This document shows positions 48,437 to 56,364 of a stretch of 56,364 nt of DNA, one piece after another. This DNA is from an uncultured Oscillospiraceae bacterium. GTDB taxonomy: Bacteria; Bacillota; Clostridia; Oscillospirales; Oscillospiraceae. Made by a program: the position numbers and the translations under genes. The stretch covers positions 1 to 56,364 of the forward strand of contig CANQSJ010000016.1 in the NCBI GenBank assembly GCA_947626495.1. Reading direction: 5' to 3'. A model generated the notes under the pieces. It saw nothing but the letters and a program-made list of their open reading frames with translations, made no database searches and was not told the DNA's origin. Each line of letters opens with the position of its first letter. Position 1 is the stretch's first letter.

Positions 48437-50800
48437 ATGACGCTGAAGGATCTGCCGATCGGAAAGACGGCCACCGTCACCCATCTGGGCGGCGAGGGGG
48501 CCCTGCGGCAGCACTTTCTGGACATGGGACTGATCCCCCGCTCGGACATCACCCTTGTCAAATACGCCCCGCTGGGCGACCCCATGGAATTCATGATCCA
48601 CGGCTATGAGCTGACGCTCCGGGCGGCCGACGCGGCCCAGATCGGGATCGAGGACGTGCGGGACCCGGAGGAGGACGCCCCCGCGCCCGCCCGGACGGAA
48701 TACCGGGGCCGGCGGGCGGAGCACCCGGGTCTGGGCGAGCGGGGAAAATTCCACGTGCGGGCCACGGAGAATCCCCTGCCCGACGGCACTCTCCTCACCT
48801 TTGCCCTGGCCGGGAACCAGAACTCCGGCAAGACCACGCTGTTTAACCAGCTCACCGGCTCCAACCAGCATGTGGGCAACTTCCCCGGCGTCACCGTGGA
48901 CCGCAAGGACGGCGTCATCCGGGGCCACGCCGACACCCGCATCACCGACCTGCCGGGCATCTACTCCCTGTCCCCCTATTCCAGCGAGGAGATCATCACC
49001 CGCTCCTTCCTTCTGGAGGAGCACCCCCTGGGCATCATCAACATCGTGGACGCCTCCAACATCCAGCGCAGCCTGTATCTGACCATGCAGCTGATGGAGC
49101 TGGACGTGCCCATGGTGCTGGCACTGAATATGATGGACGAGGTCCGGGGCAACGGCGGCTCCATCCGCATCAACGAGATGGAGCAGCTGCTGGGCATCCC
49201 GGTGGTGCCCATCTCCGCGGCGAAAAACGAGGGCATCGACGAGCTGGTGGACCACGCGCTGCACGTGGCCAAATACCAGGAGCCGCCCCGGCGCATCGAC
49301 TTCTGCCGGGAGGACAAAAACGGCGGCGCCGTACACCGGTGCCTGCACGCCATCATGCACCTGATCGAGGACCACGCCCAGCGGGCCGGCATCCCGGTGC
49401 GCTTCGCCGCGGCCAAGCTGGCGGAGGGCGACAGCCACATCGCCCAGGCCCTGGATCTGGACCGGAACGAGACGGAGATGCTGGAGCACATCATCCTGCA
49501 GATGGAGGCGGAGAGCGGCATGGACCGGGCCGCCGCCATCGCCGGCATGCGCTACAGCTTCATCCAGGACGTCTGCGACGCCACCGTGACCCGGCCCAGG
49601 CAGAGCCGGGAGCGGGTCCGCTCCGCCGCCATCGATCAGATCCTCACGGGAAAATACACCGCCATCCCCTGCTTCATCGCCATCATGGCGCTGGTGTTCT
49701 GGCTGACCTTTGATCTGATCGGCCCTTGGCTGCAGGGGCTTCTGGACGCCGGCATCGACGCGCTGGGCCTGCGGGTGGACGCCCTCTTCGCCTCTCTGCA
49801 CGTCCACGGCGTGCTCCGCTCGCTGGTGATCGACGGCATTTTCGCCGGGGTGGGAAGCGTGCTCAGCTTCCTGCCGGTGATTGTGGTGCTGTTTTTCTTC
49901 CTGTCCCTGATGGAGGACAGCGGCTACATCGCCCGGGTGGCCTTCGTGATGGATAAGCTGCTCCGGAAGATCGGCCTGTCCGGCAAGAGCATCGTCCCCA
50001 TGCTGCTGGGCTTCGGCTGCACCGTGCCGGGGATCATGGCCGCCCGGACCCTGTCCTCGGAGCGGGACAGAAAGCTGACCATCCTGCTGACGCCCTTCAT
50101 GAGCTGCAGCGCCAAGCTGCCCATCTACGGCTTTTTCACCACCGCCTTCTTCCCCGGCCACCGGGGGATCATCATGGTGGGGCTGTATGCGCTGGGCGTG
50201 GTGCTGGGCATTGCGCTGGCCTGTCTGATGAAGGGGACGGTGTTCCGGGGCGAGCCTGTGCCCTTCGTGATGGAGCTGCCCAACTACCGGATGCCCGGGG
50301 CGAAGAACGTGGGCCATCTGCTGTGGGACAAGGCCAGGGATTTCCTCCAGCGGGCCTTTTCCATCATCTTTGTCGCCACCATCATCATCTGGTTTTTGCA
50401 GACCTTTGACTTCGGTCTGAACGTGGTGAGCGACTCCCGGGGCAGCATGCTGGCGGCCCTGGCGGGTCTCATCGCCCCGGTCCTGGCGCCGCTGGGGCTG
50501 GGAGACTGGCGGATCTGCACGGCGCTGATCACCGGTTTCATGGCCAAGGAGAGCGTGGTGTCCACGCTGACGGTGCTGCTGGGCGGCGCCAGTCCCGCGG
50601 GACTTCTGACGCCTCTGGCGGCGGCCAGTCTGCTGGTGTTCTGCCTTCTGTACACCCCCTGCGTGGCGGCCATCGCCTCGGTGAAGCGGGAGCTGGGCGG
50701 CGGATGGGCCGCCGGCGTGGTGGCCGGCCAGTGCCTGATCGCCTGGATCGCGGCCCTGCTCACCCGGGTCATCGGTCTGGCGGTGATGGGGCTGCTCTGA
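48437..50800 (+). CDS. feoB: FeoA-FeoB fusion, ferrous iron transporter
   Basis: A 787-residue Fe(II) uptake protein. Residues 1-75 form a FeoA (SH3-like) domain, starting TLKDLPIGKTATVTHLGGEG. A short linker leads to the FeoB G domain: G1 GNQNSGKT (126-133), the conserved NFPGVTVD switch (148-155), G3 DLPG (171-174) and G4 NMMD. The membrane part has two Gate segments, one with MLLGFGCTVPGIMAARTL. The frame is open to 48359; ATG 48437 follows GAAAGGAAG. No feoC or separate feoA is beside it. It is divergent from a ferredoxin gene. Confidence 0.95.
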   Translation: MTLKDLPIGKTATVTHLGGEGALRQHFLDMGLIPRSDITLVKYAPLGDPMEFMIHGYELTLRAADAAQIGIEDVRDPEEDAPAPARTEYRGRRAEHPGLGERGKFHVRATENPLPDGTLLTFALAGNQNSGKTTLFNQLTGSNQHVGNFPGVTVDRKDGVIRGHADTRITDLPGIYSLSPYSSEEIITRSFLLEEHPLGIINIVDASNIQRSLYLTMQLMELDVPMVLALNMMDEVRGNGGSIRINEMEQLLGIPVVPISAAKNEGIDELVDHALHVAKYQEPPRRIDFCREDKNGGAVHRCLHAIMHLIEDHAQRAGIPVRFAAAKLAEGDSHIAQALDLDRNETEMLEHIILQMEAESGMDRAAAIAGMRYSFIQDVCDATVTRPRQSRERVRSAAIDQILTGKYTAIPCFIAIMALVFWLTFDLIGPWLQGLLDAGIDALGLRVDALFASLHVHGVLRSLVIDGIFAGVGSVLSFLPVIVVLFFFLSLMEDSGYIARVAFVMDKLLRKIGLSGKSIVPMLLGFGCTVPGIMAARTLSSERDRKLTILLTPFMSCSAKLPIYGFFTTAFFPGHRGIIMVGLYALGVVLGIALACLMKGTVFRGEPVPFVMELPNYRMPGAKNVGHLLWDKARDFLQRAFSIIFVATIIIWFLQTFDFGLNVVSDSRGSMLAALAGLIAPVLAPLGLGDWRICTALITGFMAKESVVSTLTVLLGGASPAGLLTPLAAASLLVFCLLYTPCVAAIASVKRELGGGWAAGVVAGQCLIAWIAALLTRVIGLAVMGLL

Positions 50801-50810
50801 GCGCCCGACG

Positions 50811-50850
50811 AAAAAAGCAAACCCCCTGTCCCATGGGACAGGGGGTTTTT
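50811..50850. terminator. bidirectional terminator, feoB and ribosomal operon
   Basis: A perfect 13-bp stem (50819-50831 with 50835-50847), six A on the left and five T on the right. It ends both feoB and the convergent rplQ transcript. Confidence 0.9.
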
Positions 50851-50871
50851 GCGGGGCAGGGCCCCTTGATG

Positions 50872-51213
50872 TTACACCAGCTCGATGACAGCCATCTCCG
50901 CCGCGTCGCCCCGGCGGGTGCCGGTGCGGGTGATGCGGGTGTAGCCGCCGTTGCGGTCGGCGTACTTCACGGCCAGATCGTCAAAGACCTTCTTCGCCAC
51001 ATCCTCCCGGGTGAGGAACTTCAGCGCCAGGCGGTAATTGGCCAGGCCCTTCTTCTTCCCCAGGGTGATGATCCGCTCCGCCAGAGGACGGACCTCCTTG
51101 GCGCGGGTGACGGTGGTCTCCATGCGGCCGGTATCCAGCAGATCGGTGACCTGCTGGCGCAGCATCGCCATACGGGCGGCGGTGGGCTTGCCGAGCTTGC
51201 GAGTTCCGGGCAT
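50872..51213 (-). CDS. rplQ: 50S ribosomal protein L17
   Basis: 113 residues, the normal bacterial length. The N-terminal GTRKLGKPTAARMAMLRQQV and the ITRTGTRRGDAAEMAVIEL ending are the L17 signature. It is the last gene of the ribosomal operon and lies 34 bp after rpoA. Confidence 0.97.
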   Translation of the reverse strand: MPGTRKLGKPTAARMAMLRQQVTDLLDTGRMETTVTRAKEVRPLAERIITLGKKKGLANYRLALKFLTREDVAKKVFDDLAVKYADRNGGYTRITRTGTRRGDAAEMAVIELV

Positions 51214-51247
51214 TTTCGTTTACCTCCAAAAGTGAGTGGTCGGTGGA

Positions 51248-52201
51248 TTACTTGCCATCCTCGTCGCTGGCCAGGCTCAGGCCCATCATCGCCAGCTTCT
51301 GGATGACTTCCTCCAGGCTCTTGCGGCCAAGGTTGCGCACCTTGATCATCTCGTCCTGGGTCTTGGACACCAGGTCCTCCACCGTGTTGATGTTCGCGCG
51401 TTTCAGGCAGTTGAAGCTGCGCACCGAGAGATCCAGCTCCTCGATGGTCATCTCCATGACCTTGTCCTTCACGGCCTCGGTCTTCTCCACCACGGTGGAG
51501 CCCATATTCATGCTGGAGGACAGGTCCGTGAACAGGGTGAAGTGGTCGCAAAGGATCTTGGCGCCCAGGCTCACCGCGTCCCGGGGGGAGATGGTCTTGT
51601 CGGTCCAGACCTCGAGGGTCAGCTTGTCATAGTCCGTCTGGTTGCCCACGCGGGTGTTCTCCACGGCGTAGTTCACCTTCAGGACGGGAGTGTATATGGA
51701 GTCGATGGGGATGACCCCCGCCACGGCCTGGGCGGGCTTGTTCCGCTCCGCGGGCACATAGCCGCGGCCGTGGGAGATGGTCAGCTCCATGGAAAGGGAG
51801 GCGTCCGGACCAAGGGTGGCGATGTGCAGATCCGGATTGACGATCTCCACCTCGCCGTCCGCTTTGATGTCGGCGGCAGTGACCTCGCACTCGCCCTCCG
51901 CCTCGATATAGACGGTCTTGCTTCCCTCGCGGTGCAGGCGGGCAATGAGGCTCTTGATGTTCAGGACGATCTCCGTCACGTCTTCCTTTACGCCGGGGAT
52001 CGTGGAGAACTCGTGCTGTACGCCGGCGATCTTGATGGTGGTGACAGCCGTGCCGGGCAGGGAGCTGAGCAGCACCCGCCGCAGAGAGTTGCCCAGAGTC
52101 GTGCCATAGCCGCGCTCCAGGGGCTCCACAACGAACTTGCCGTAGCTCTCGTCAGACGGACTTTCCACACACTCGATGCGCGGCTTCTCGATCTCTATCA
52201 T
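51248..52201 (-). CDS. rpoA: RNA polymerase alpha subunit
   Basis: 317 residues. The N-terminal assembly domain has [20 protein letters not shown]; the C-terminal domain (from about 245) has [20 protein letters not shown] and [11 protein letters not shown], which contact UP elements and activators. The frame is open to 52243, but ATG 52201 gives the family start [10 protein letters not shown] and follows AAAGGAGGG. Confidence 0.97.
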   Translation of the reverse strand: MIEIEKPRIECVESPSDESYGKFVVEPLERGYGTTLGNSLRRVLLSSLPGTAVTTIKIAGVQHEFSTIPGVKEDVTEIVLNIKSLIARLHREGSKTVYIEAEGECEVTAADIKADGEVEIVNPDLHIATLGPDASLSMELTISHGRGYVPAERNKPAQAVAGVIPIDSIYTPVLKVNYAVENTRVGNQTDYDKLTLEVWTDKTISPRDAVSLGAKILCDHFTLFTDLSSSMNMGSTVVEKTEAVKDKVMEMTIEELDLSVRSFNCLKRANINTVEDLVSKTQDEMIKVRNLGRKSLEEVIQKLAMMGLSLASDEDGK

Positions 52202-52274
52202 GTGTTCATACCCTCCTTTGAAATGTACGCCATAAGGCGCCACGCGGTTTCCAGCTTACCAACTTGTGAGGGCT

Positions 52275-52901
52275 TTACTTGGAGTACAGCTCGACGATGA
52301 GGTGCTCCTCGATGGGCAGATCGATATCCTCCTTGGCGGGGACTCCGGTCACCTTGGCAAGCATGTTGCCGGCGTCATAGTCCAGCCACTTGGGCGGCTG
52401 ACGGGACGCGTTTGCCTCAATGTTGGCCTTGATCTTATCCAGATCGCGGCTGGAGGGTTTGACAGAGATCACCATACCCGGCTTGACCAGGAAGCTGGGG
52501 ATGTCCACCTTGCGGCCGTTCACGGTGAAGTGACCGTGGGTGACCAGCTGGCGGGCCTCCGCCCGGCTCATGGCGAAGCCCAGGCGATAAATCACGTTGT
52601 CCAGACGGGACTCCAGAATGGCCAGCAGGTTCTCGCCGGCCTGACCGGGACGGCGCTCGGCCATGTCGAAGTACTTGCGGAACTGCGCTTCCAGCACGCC
52701 GTAGTACCGCTTGGCCTTCTGCTTCTCACGCAGCTGCAGGCCGTACTCGGAGGTCTTGCTCCGGCCCTGGCCGTGCATTCCGGGGGGATAGGGGCGGTTG
52801 GAGAGCGCGCACTTGTCGGTATAGCACCGGTCGCCCTTCAGAAAGAGCTTCTGGTTCTCGCGGCGGCACAGCCGGCACACCGCATTCGTATATCTTGCCA
52901 T
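52275..52901 (-). CDS. rpsD: 30S ribosomal protein S4
   Basis: 208 residues; binds 16S rRNA early in assembly and often represses its own operon. The N terminus keeps a full zinc site (C9, C12, C26, C31), the zinc form of S4. The S4 RNA-binding domain is [20 protein letters not shown]. Confidence 0.97.
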   Translation of the reverse strand: MARYTNAVCRLCRRENQKLFLKGDRCYTDKCALSNRPYPPGMHGQGRSKTSEYGLQLREKQKAKRYYGVLEAQFRKYFDMAERRPGQAGENLLAILESRLDNVIYRLGFAMSRAEARQLVTHGHFTVNGRKVDIPSFLVKPGMVISVKPSSRDLDKIKANIEANASRQPPKWLDYDAGNMLAKVTGVPAKEDIDLPIEEHLIVELYSK

Positions 52902-52922
52902 ATTCTCTTATCCTCCCTTACA

Positions 52923-53327
52923 TCAGACGCGGCGGCGCTTGGGCGGACGGCATCCGTTGTGGGCGATGGGCGTCACGTCTTTGATCATCGTGACCTCCAG
53001 ACCGGCGGTCTGCAGGGCGCGGATGGCGGCTTCACGGCCGCTGCCGGGGCCCTTCACGAACACCTCCACGGTCTTCAGGCCATGCTCCATCGCGGCCCGG
53101 GCCGCGGTCTCCGCCGCGGTGGACGCGGCGAACGGGGTGGATTTCCGGCTGCCCCGGAAGCCCATGCCGCCGGCGCTGGCCCAGCTGATGGCGTTGCCGT
53201 TGGGATCGGTCACGGTGACCATGGTGTTGTTGAAGGAAGAGCTGATATGGACCTGGCCCTTCTCAATGTTCTTCCGCTCTCTGCGGCGGGTACGAACGAC
53301 TTTCTTGCCCTTCTGAGCTGTTGCCAT
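52923..53327 (-). CDS. rpsK: 30S ribosomal protein S11
   Basis: 134 residues. [20 protein letters not shown], the [14 protein letters not shown] loop and a C-terminal [12 protein letters not shown] are diagnostic. Confidence 0.97.
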   Translation of the reverse strand: MATAQKGKKVVRTRRRERKNIEKGQVHISSSFNNTMVTVTDPNGNAISWASAGGMGFRGSRKSTPFAASTAAETAARAAMEHGLKTVEVFVKGPGSGREAAIRALQTAGLEVTMIKDVTPIAHNGCRPPKRRRV

Positions 53328-53342
53328 TTTCTCTTCCCTCCC

Positions 53343-53711
53343 TTACTTCTTCTTATTGGCGATGGTGCGCTTGGGGCCCTTGCGGGTGCGGGCATTGGTC
53401 TTGGTCCGCTGGCCGCGCACGGGCAGTCCCTTGCGGTGACGGGTGCCCCGGTAGGACCCGATCTCCATCAGCCGCTTGATATCCAGGGCGTTCTGGCGGC
53501 GGAGGTCGCCCTCCACCACATACTCCTTGTCGATGCACTCGCGGAGCTTGGCCTCATCCGCCTCGGAGAGGTCCTTCACGCGGGTGTCCGGGTTGATCCC
53601 GGTCTCGTCCAGTATCTTCTTTGCGGATGTCCTGCCGATGCCATAAACATAGGTGAGTCCGATTTCCACACGCTTGTCCTTCGGCAGGTCAACGCCGGCG
53701 ATTCGTGCCAT
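53343..53711 (-). CDS. rpsM: 30S ribosomal protein S13
   Basis: 122 residues. [20 protein letters not shown] at the start and [20 protein letters not shown] near the end match S13, which bridges the subunits at the head. Confidence 0.97.
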   Translation of the reverse strand: MARIAGVDLPKDKRVEIGLTYVYGIGRTSAKKILDETGINPDTRVKDLSEADEAKLRECIDKEYVVEGDLRRQNALDIKRLMEIGSYRGTRHRKGLPVRGQRTKTNARTRKGPKRTIANKKK

Positions 53712-53750
53712 CTTTCCTGATCAGTCCTTTCTTCGTCAAGATCGGCTTTC

Positions 53751-53864
53751 TCAGCCTTGTCTCTGCTTATGCTTCGGGTTGGAGCAGATCACCATGACCC
53801 GGCCATGGCGTTTAATGACCTTGCATTTCTCGCACATGGGCTTGACACTGGGCCTAACTTTCAT
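53751..53864 (-). CDS. rpmJ: 50S ribosomal protein L36
   Basis: 37 residues, starting [19 protein letters not shown] and ending with [10 protein letters not shown]11, C14, C27 and H32 form the zinc site, so this is the zinc-type paralogue. It lies between infA and rpsM as usual. Confidence 0.95.
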   Translation of the reverse strand: MKVRPSVKPMCEKCKVIKRHGRVMVICSNPKHKQRQG

Positions 53865-53904
53865 GTTATAAGCCTCCTTAAATCTAAAAACGCAGTAGAA
53901 TAAA

Positions 53905-54123
53905 CTATTTTGTGCGCCAGGTGATCCGACCCCGTGTGAGGTCGTACGGCGACATCTGCACCGTGACTTTATCGCCTGGGAGGATGCGGATGAAGTTCAT
54001 CCGCAGCTTTCCGGAGATGTGGGCCAGGATCGTGTGTCCGCCGCCGATGTCCACCTGGAACATGGTGTTGGGCAGCGATTCGACCACCGTGCCCTCCAGC
54101 TCGATCACGTCATCTTTCGCCAC
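53905..54123 (-). CDS. infA: translation initiation factor IF-1
   Basis: 72 residues, an S1-like OB fold: [18 protein letters not shown] through the ending [15 protein letters not shown]. The start is GTG at 54123, since no ATG fits the conserved AKDDVIE N terminus. It overlaps the upstream KOW gene by 14 bp. Confidence 0.95.
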   Translation of the reverse strand: MAKDDVIELEGTVVESLPNTMFQVDIGGGHTILAHISGKLRMNFIRILPGDKVTVQMSPYDLTRGRITWRTK

Positions 54124-54385
54124 GAAGTTTTCCCTCCTTCGCCGCGGCCTTCTCGGCCGTGAGTGCCAATGTCTGCCTGATTTCACTGTCTGTCGCCGGG
54201 GGATCGCTCCCCTGGGCGACGACGCGCACATGCTTGGGGCTCTTGCATTTCGGGTTTTCCAGCTTCCGGTTCCGGCCGTCGCACAGCAGCAGACGGCCCT
54301 CTCTTTCGCCGATGACCACATAGAGGCGGCCCCCGTCGTGTCCCGCCAGGGACAGGACGATGTCATAAGGCTTGGCTGCTCTCAT
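54110..54385 (-). CDS. KOW-domain RNA-binding protein (L14e-like)
   Basis: 91 residues with one KOW motif near the N terminus ([20 protein letters not shown]) and a basic [15 protein letters not shown] segment. Clostridia commonly carry this L14e/L27e-like gene between map and infA; its role in the ribosome or its assembly is not settled. It starts at the base after the map stop and overlaps infA by 14 bp. Confidence 0.85.
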   Translation of the reverse strand: MRAAKPYDIVLSLAGHDGGRLYVVIGEREGRLLLCDGRNRKLENPKCKSPKHVRVVAQGSDPPATDSEIRQTLALTAEKAAAKEGKLRGER

Positions 54386-55147
54386 TCACAGGTCCTCTGC
54401 GTAAGTGAGGATCTCCGGCTCGCCGTCGGTGATGAGGATGGTGTTCTCGTAGTGGGCCGACAGGCTGCCGTCTGCTGTCTTGACGGTCCAGCCGTCCTTC
54501 AGCACGTAGACCTCCCAGCCTCCCGCGTTCACCATTGGCTCCACCGCGATGGTCATACCCTTCACCAGGGTGGGACCCCGCCCGGCTCTGCCGAAATTCG
54601 GTACCTCCGGCGCCTCGTGCATCACGCTTCCCACACCGTGGCCCACATATTCCCGCACCACCGAACAGCCGTTTTGCTCAGCATACGTCTGCACGGCGTG
54701 GGATATGTCCCCGATGCGGTTGCCTGCACGGGCCTGTTTGATCCCCTCGAAAAAGCTCTGCCGGGTGACGGCGATGAGGTTTTTCGCCGCCTCTGACGCG
54801 GTCCCCGCAATGTAGGTACCCGCGCAGTCCCCCACATAGCCCTTCCAGGTGGCCCCCACGTCCACAGAGACGATGTCGCCCTCCTGGATGACGCGAGGTC
54901 CGGGGATCCCATGGATCACTTCATCGTTGATGGACAGGCACACGCTGGCGGGATAGCCGCCATATCCCAGGAAAGTTGGGACGGCGCCGCTCTTTTCGAT
55001 GAAGCGTCGGACTTCCCGGTCAATCTGAGCGGTCGTGACGCCCGGGGCCACCATTTCCCGGGCAATTGTCCGGGCAGCCGCGGTAATTCTCCCCGCCTGG
55101 CGCATGATCTCGATCTCCCGTGGAGATTTGATAATGATGTTGCTCAT
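54386..55147 (-). CDS. map: methionine aminopeptidase, type I
   Basis: 253 residues; removes the first Met from nascent proteins. Metal ligands fall in VSVDVGATWKGYVGD (two Asp), GHGVGSVMHEAP (His) and the later Glu residues in TIAVEPMV and near ENTILIT. No zinc-finger extension. Its ATG overlaps the adk stop by 4 bp. Confidence 0.96.
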   Translation of the reverse strand: MSNIIIKSPREIEIMRQAGRITAAARTIAREMVAPGVTTAQIDREVRRFIEKSGAVPTFLGYGGYPASVCLSINDEVIHGIPGPRVIQEGDIVSVDVGATWKGYVGDCAGTYIAGTASEAAKNLIAVTRQSFFEGIKQARAGNRIGDISHAVQTYAEQNGCSVVREYVGHGVGSVMHEAPEVPNFGRAGRGPTLVKGMTIAVEPMVNAGGWEVYVLKDGWTVKTADGSLSAHYENTILITDGEPEILTYAEDL

Positions 55148-55776
55148 ATCTCCAAAGTCCTGTATATCTCAGCCGTGATCGCCTCGATGGAAGGCTGATT
55201 GTTCACGGTTCTGAGCTTTCCTCTGGCCTCGTAGAAGGCCAGCAGCGGTTCCGTCTGTTCATGATAGGTATGCAGACGGTCCAAAACGGTTTCCGGGGCG
55301 TCGTCGGCGCGGACGATCAGCTTCGCGCCGCATCCGTCGCACACGCCCTCGGTCTTCGGCGGGGCATTCTGGATATGGTAGGTCGCGCCGCAGGCGGGAC
55401 AGACCCGCCGGCCGCTCATCCGGGCCACGATGACCTCGTCCGGTACCTCCAGATCCAGGACCACATCCACGTCCAGCCCCTGCTCCTCCATGGCTTCCGC
55501 CTGGGGGATGGTGCGGGGCACGCCGTCCAGGATGTAGCCCTTGGCGCAGTCAGGGCCGGCCAGGGCCTCGGCCAGAATGCCGATGATCACATCGTCCGGG
55601 ACCAGCTTTCCCCCGTCCATATAGGACTTGGCCTGCAGGCCCACGGGGGTGCCGGCCTTCACGGCCGCCCGGAGGATGTTGCCGGTGGAGATGGTTGGGA
55701 TTCCCAGCTTCCAGGAAAGGATGCCCGCCTGGGTACCCTTTCCCGCGCCGGGGGCGCCGAGCATGATGATCTTCAT
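55144..55776 (-). CDS. adk: adenylate kinase
   Basis: 210 residues. P-loop GAPGAGKGTQ (7-16), the long lid with a zinc site of two CxxC pairs (CPACGATY and CDGCGAK), and LDGVPRTIPQAEAM. The zinc lid is the Gram-positive type. It overlaps map and follows secY by 18 bp. Confidence 0.97.
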   Translation of the reverse strand: MKIIMLGAPGAGKGTQAGILSWKLGIPTISTGNILRAAVKAGTPVGLQAKSYMDGGKLVPDDVIIGILAEALAGPDCAKGYILDGVPRTIPQAEAMEEQGLDVDVVLDLEVPDEVIVARMSGRRVCPACGATYHIQNAPPKTEGVCDGCGAKLIVRADDAPETVLDRLHTYHEQTEPLLAFYEARGKLRTVNNQPSIEAITAEIYRTLEI

Positions 55777-55794
55777 ATTCGGACGCCCTCCCCG

Positions 55795-56364
55795 TTACTC
55801 AAGGAAGCCCTTGTAATGGCGCATGAGCATCTGGCTCTCCAGGGCCTGAACGGTCTCCAGGGCCACGCCCACCACGATGATGATGGAGGTGCCGCCCAGG
55901 GAGATGCCCATCTTGCTGGCCGTGTCGGAATAGATCCCGACGATATAGGGCACAGCGGCGATGATGCACAGATAGATGCTGCCGAAGAGCGTGATCTTGT
56001 TGAGCACCTTCTGGATGAACTCGCTGGTGGGCTTGCCGGGCCGGTAGCCGGGGATGAAGCCGCCGTTTTTACGCAGGTTGTTGCTGATCTCGATGGGGTT
56101 GAACTGGATGGTGGAATAGAAGTACCCAAAGAACACGATCAGCAGCGAATAGCAAATGACGAATGTCCAGGTCTCGGTCTTGGAGATATAGGACCAGAAC
56201 GATCCGCTCCAGCCGAACAGCCGCACCAGGGTGCCGGGCAGCGTGGCAATGGACTGGGCGAAGATGATGGGCATGACGCCGGACATATTCACCTTCATGG
56301 GAAGGTGGGTGCTCTGGCCGCCGTACATCTTCCGGCCCACCACCCGCTTGGAGTACTGGACGGG
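55795..56364 (-). CDS. secY: preprotein translocase SecY, C-terminal part (cut by window edge)
   Basis: The last about 189 residues of the Sec channel, open to the window end. VVGRKMYGGQSTHLPMKVNM, SGVMPIIFAQSIATLP and NNLRKNGGFIPGYRPGKPT are SecY-specific, covering roughly helices 7-10 and the cytosolic loop that binds the ribosome and SecA. The upstream part lies outside. Confidence 0.96.
   Translation of the reverse strand, partial: PVQYSKRVVGRKMYGGQSTHLPMKVNMSGVMPIIFAQSIATLPGTLVRLFGWSGSFWSYISKTETWTFVICYSLLIVFFGYFYSTIQFNPIEISNNLRKNGGFIPGYRPGKPTSEFIQKVLNKITLFGSIYLCIIAAVPYIVGIYSDTASKMGISLGGTSIIIVVGVALETVQALESQMLMRHYKGFLE

Noticed and set aside
48818-48850. Gln in the FeoB G1 loop (GNQNSGKT) as an inactivating change
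   Set aside because: From memory this form is common in clostridial FeoB proteins, and the Lys and Thr that bind GTP and Mg are kept.
52923-56364. Anything unusual in the ribosomal operon order
   Set aside because: The order, including the KOW gene between map and infA, is ordinary for Clostridia.

Overview
The window reads as one stretch of a high-GC, anaerobic, gut-type Clostridia chromosome, most likely Oscillospiraceae (a Flavonifractor or Lawsonibacter-like genome). The basis is: the Firmicutes ribosomal order secY-adk-map-KOW-infA-rpmJ-rpsM-rpsK-rpsD-rpoA-rplQ at the right end, zinc-type S4 and L36, strong AGGAGG ribosome sites throughout, GC-rich third positions, a FeoA-FeoB fusion, EFR1-type ferredoxin, NhaC, GPH symporters and many glycan-use genes. 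I recognised no rRNA, tRNA, CRISPR array, insertion sequence or prophage. The species assignment is inference.

Layout. 1-1.3 kb: AT-richer DNA and a TraX-like membrane protein whose start is disturbed. 1.3-5.1 kb: an operon of a two-subunit aconitase X (AcnX) and an old-yellow-enzyme/FadH-like flavoprotein. 5.3-7.3 kb: a small zinc-ribbon protein, a YjjG-like HAD phosphatase, and tcdA. 7.3-21.1 kb: galT, then a hexuronate/glucuronide locus in two units: uxuB-uxuA-GH3 with a divergent LysR regulator, and GPH symporter-GH2-GH3-HAD. Imported glucuronides would be cut by the GH2 enzyme. After isomerisation, which is not encoded here, the uronate would pass through UxuB and UxuA to 2-keto-3-deoxygluconate. 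Two NagZ-type GH3 paralogues hint at substrates that also contain N-acetylhexosamine.

21.3-26.7 kb: a macro-domain/sirtuin (SirTM) ADP-ribosylation pair, a MarR regulator with a histidine-rich tail, and, divergent from it, a large ATP-grasp (PPDK N-terminal-like) protein of unknown role. 26.7-30.1 kb: an SGNH hydrolase and an endonuclease/exonuclease/phosphatase-family enzyme, then a divergent NhaC antiporter with a clear operator-like palindrome in its promoter.

30.1-45.7 kb: the most unusual part. A GntR-led unit encodes two ABC sugar permeases, a BadF/GlcNAc-kinase-like kinase and a YesL-like protein. A long unit, led by a sugar-binding lipoprotein and faced by a divergent AraC regulator, encodes a lone GatZ/KbaZ-like protein, a MATE transporter, two NodB-like proteins that have lost the usual catalytic Asp, an unknown 129-residue protein, a protein made of two tandem copies of an unknown domain, a GH4 glycosidase, a D-2-hydroxyacid dehydrogenase and an AgaS-like SIS protein. 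Together these look like uptake and breakdown of an amino-sugar glycan, with several parts I cannot assign.

45.8-50.8 kb: a second GPH symporter, an EFR1-type ferredoxin and a divergent feoAB iron transporter. 50.9-56.4 kb: the ribosomal/RNA-polymerase operon, cut by the window edge inside secY. Promoter, operator and terminator calls are by eye from hexamer spacing and hairpins.
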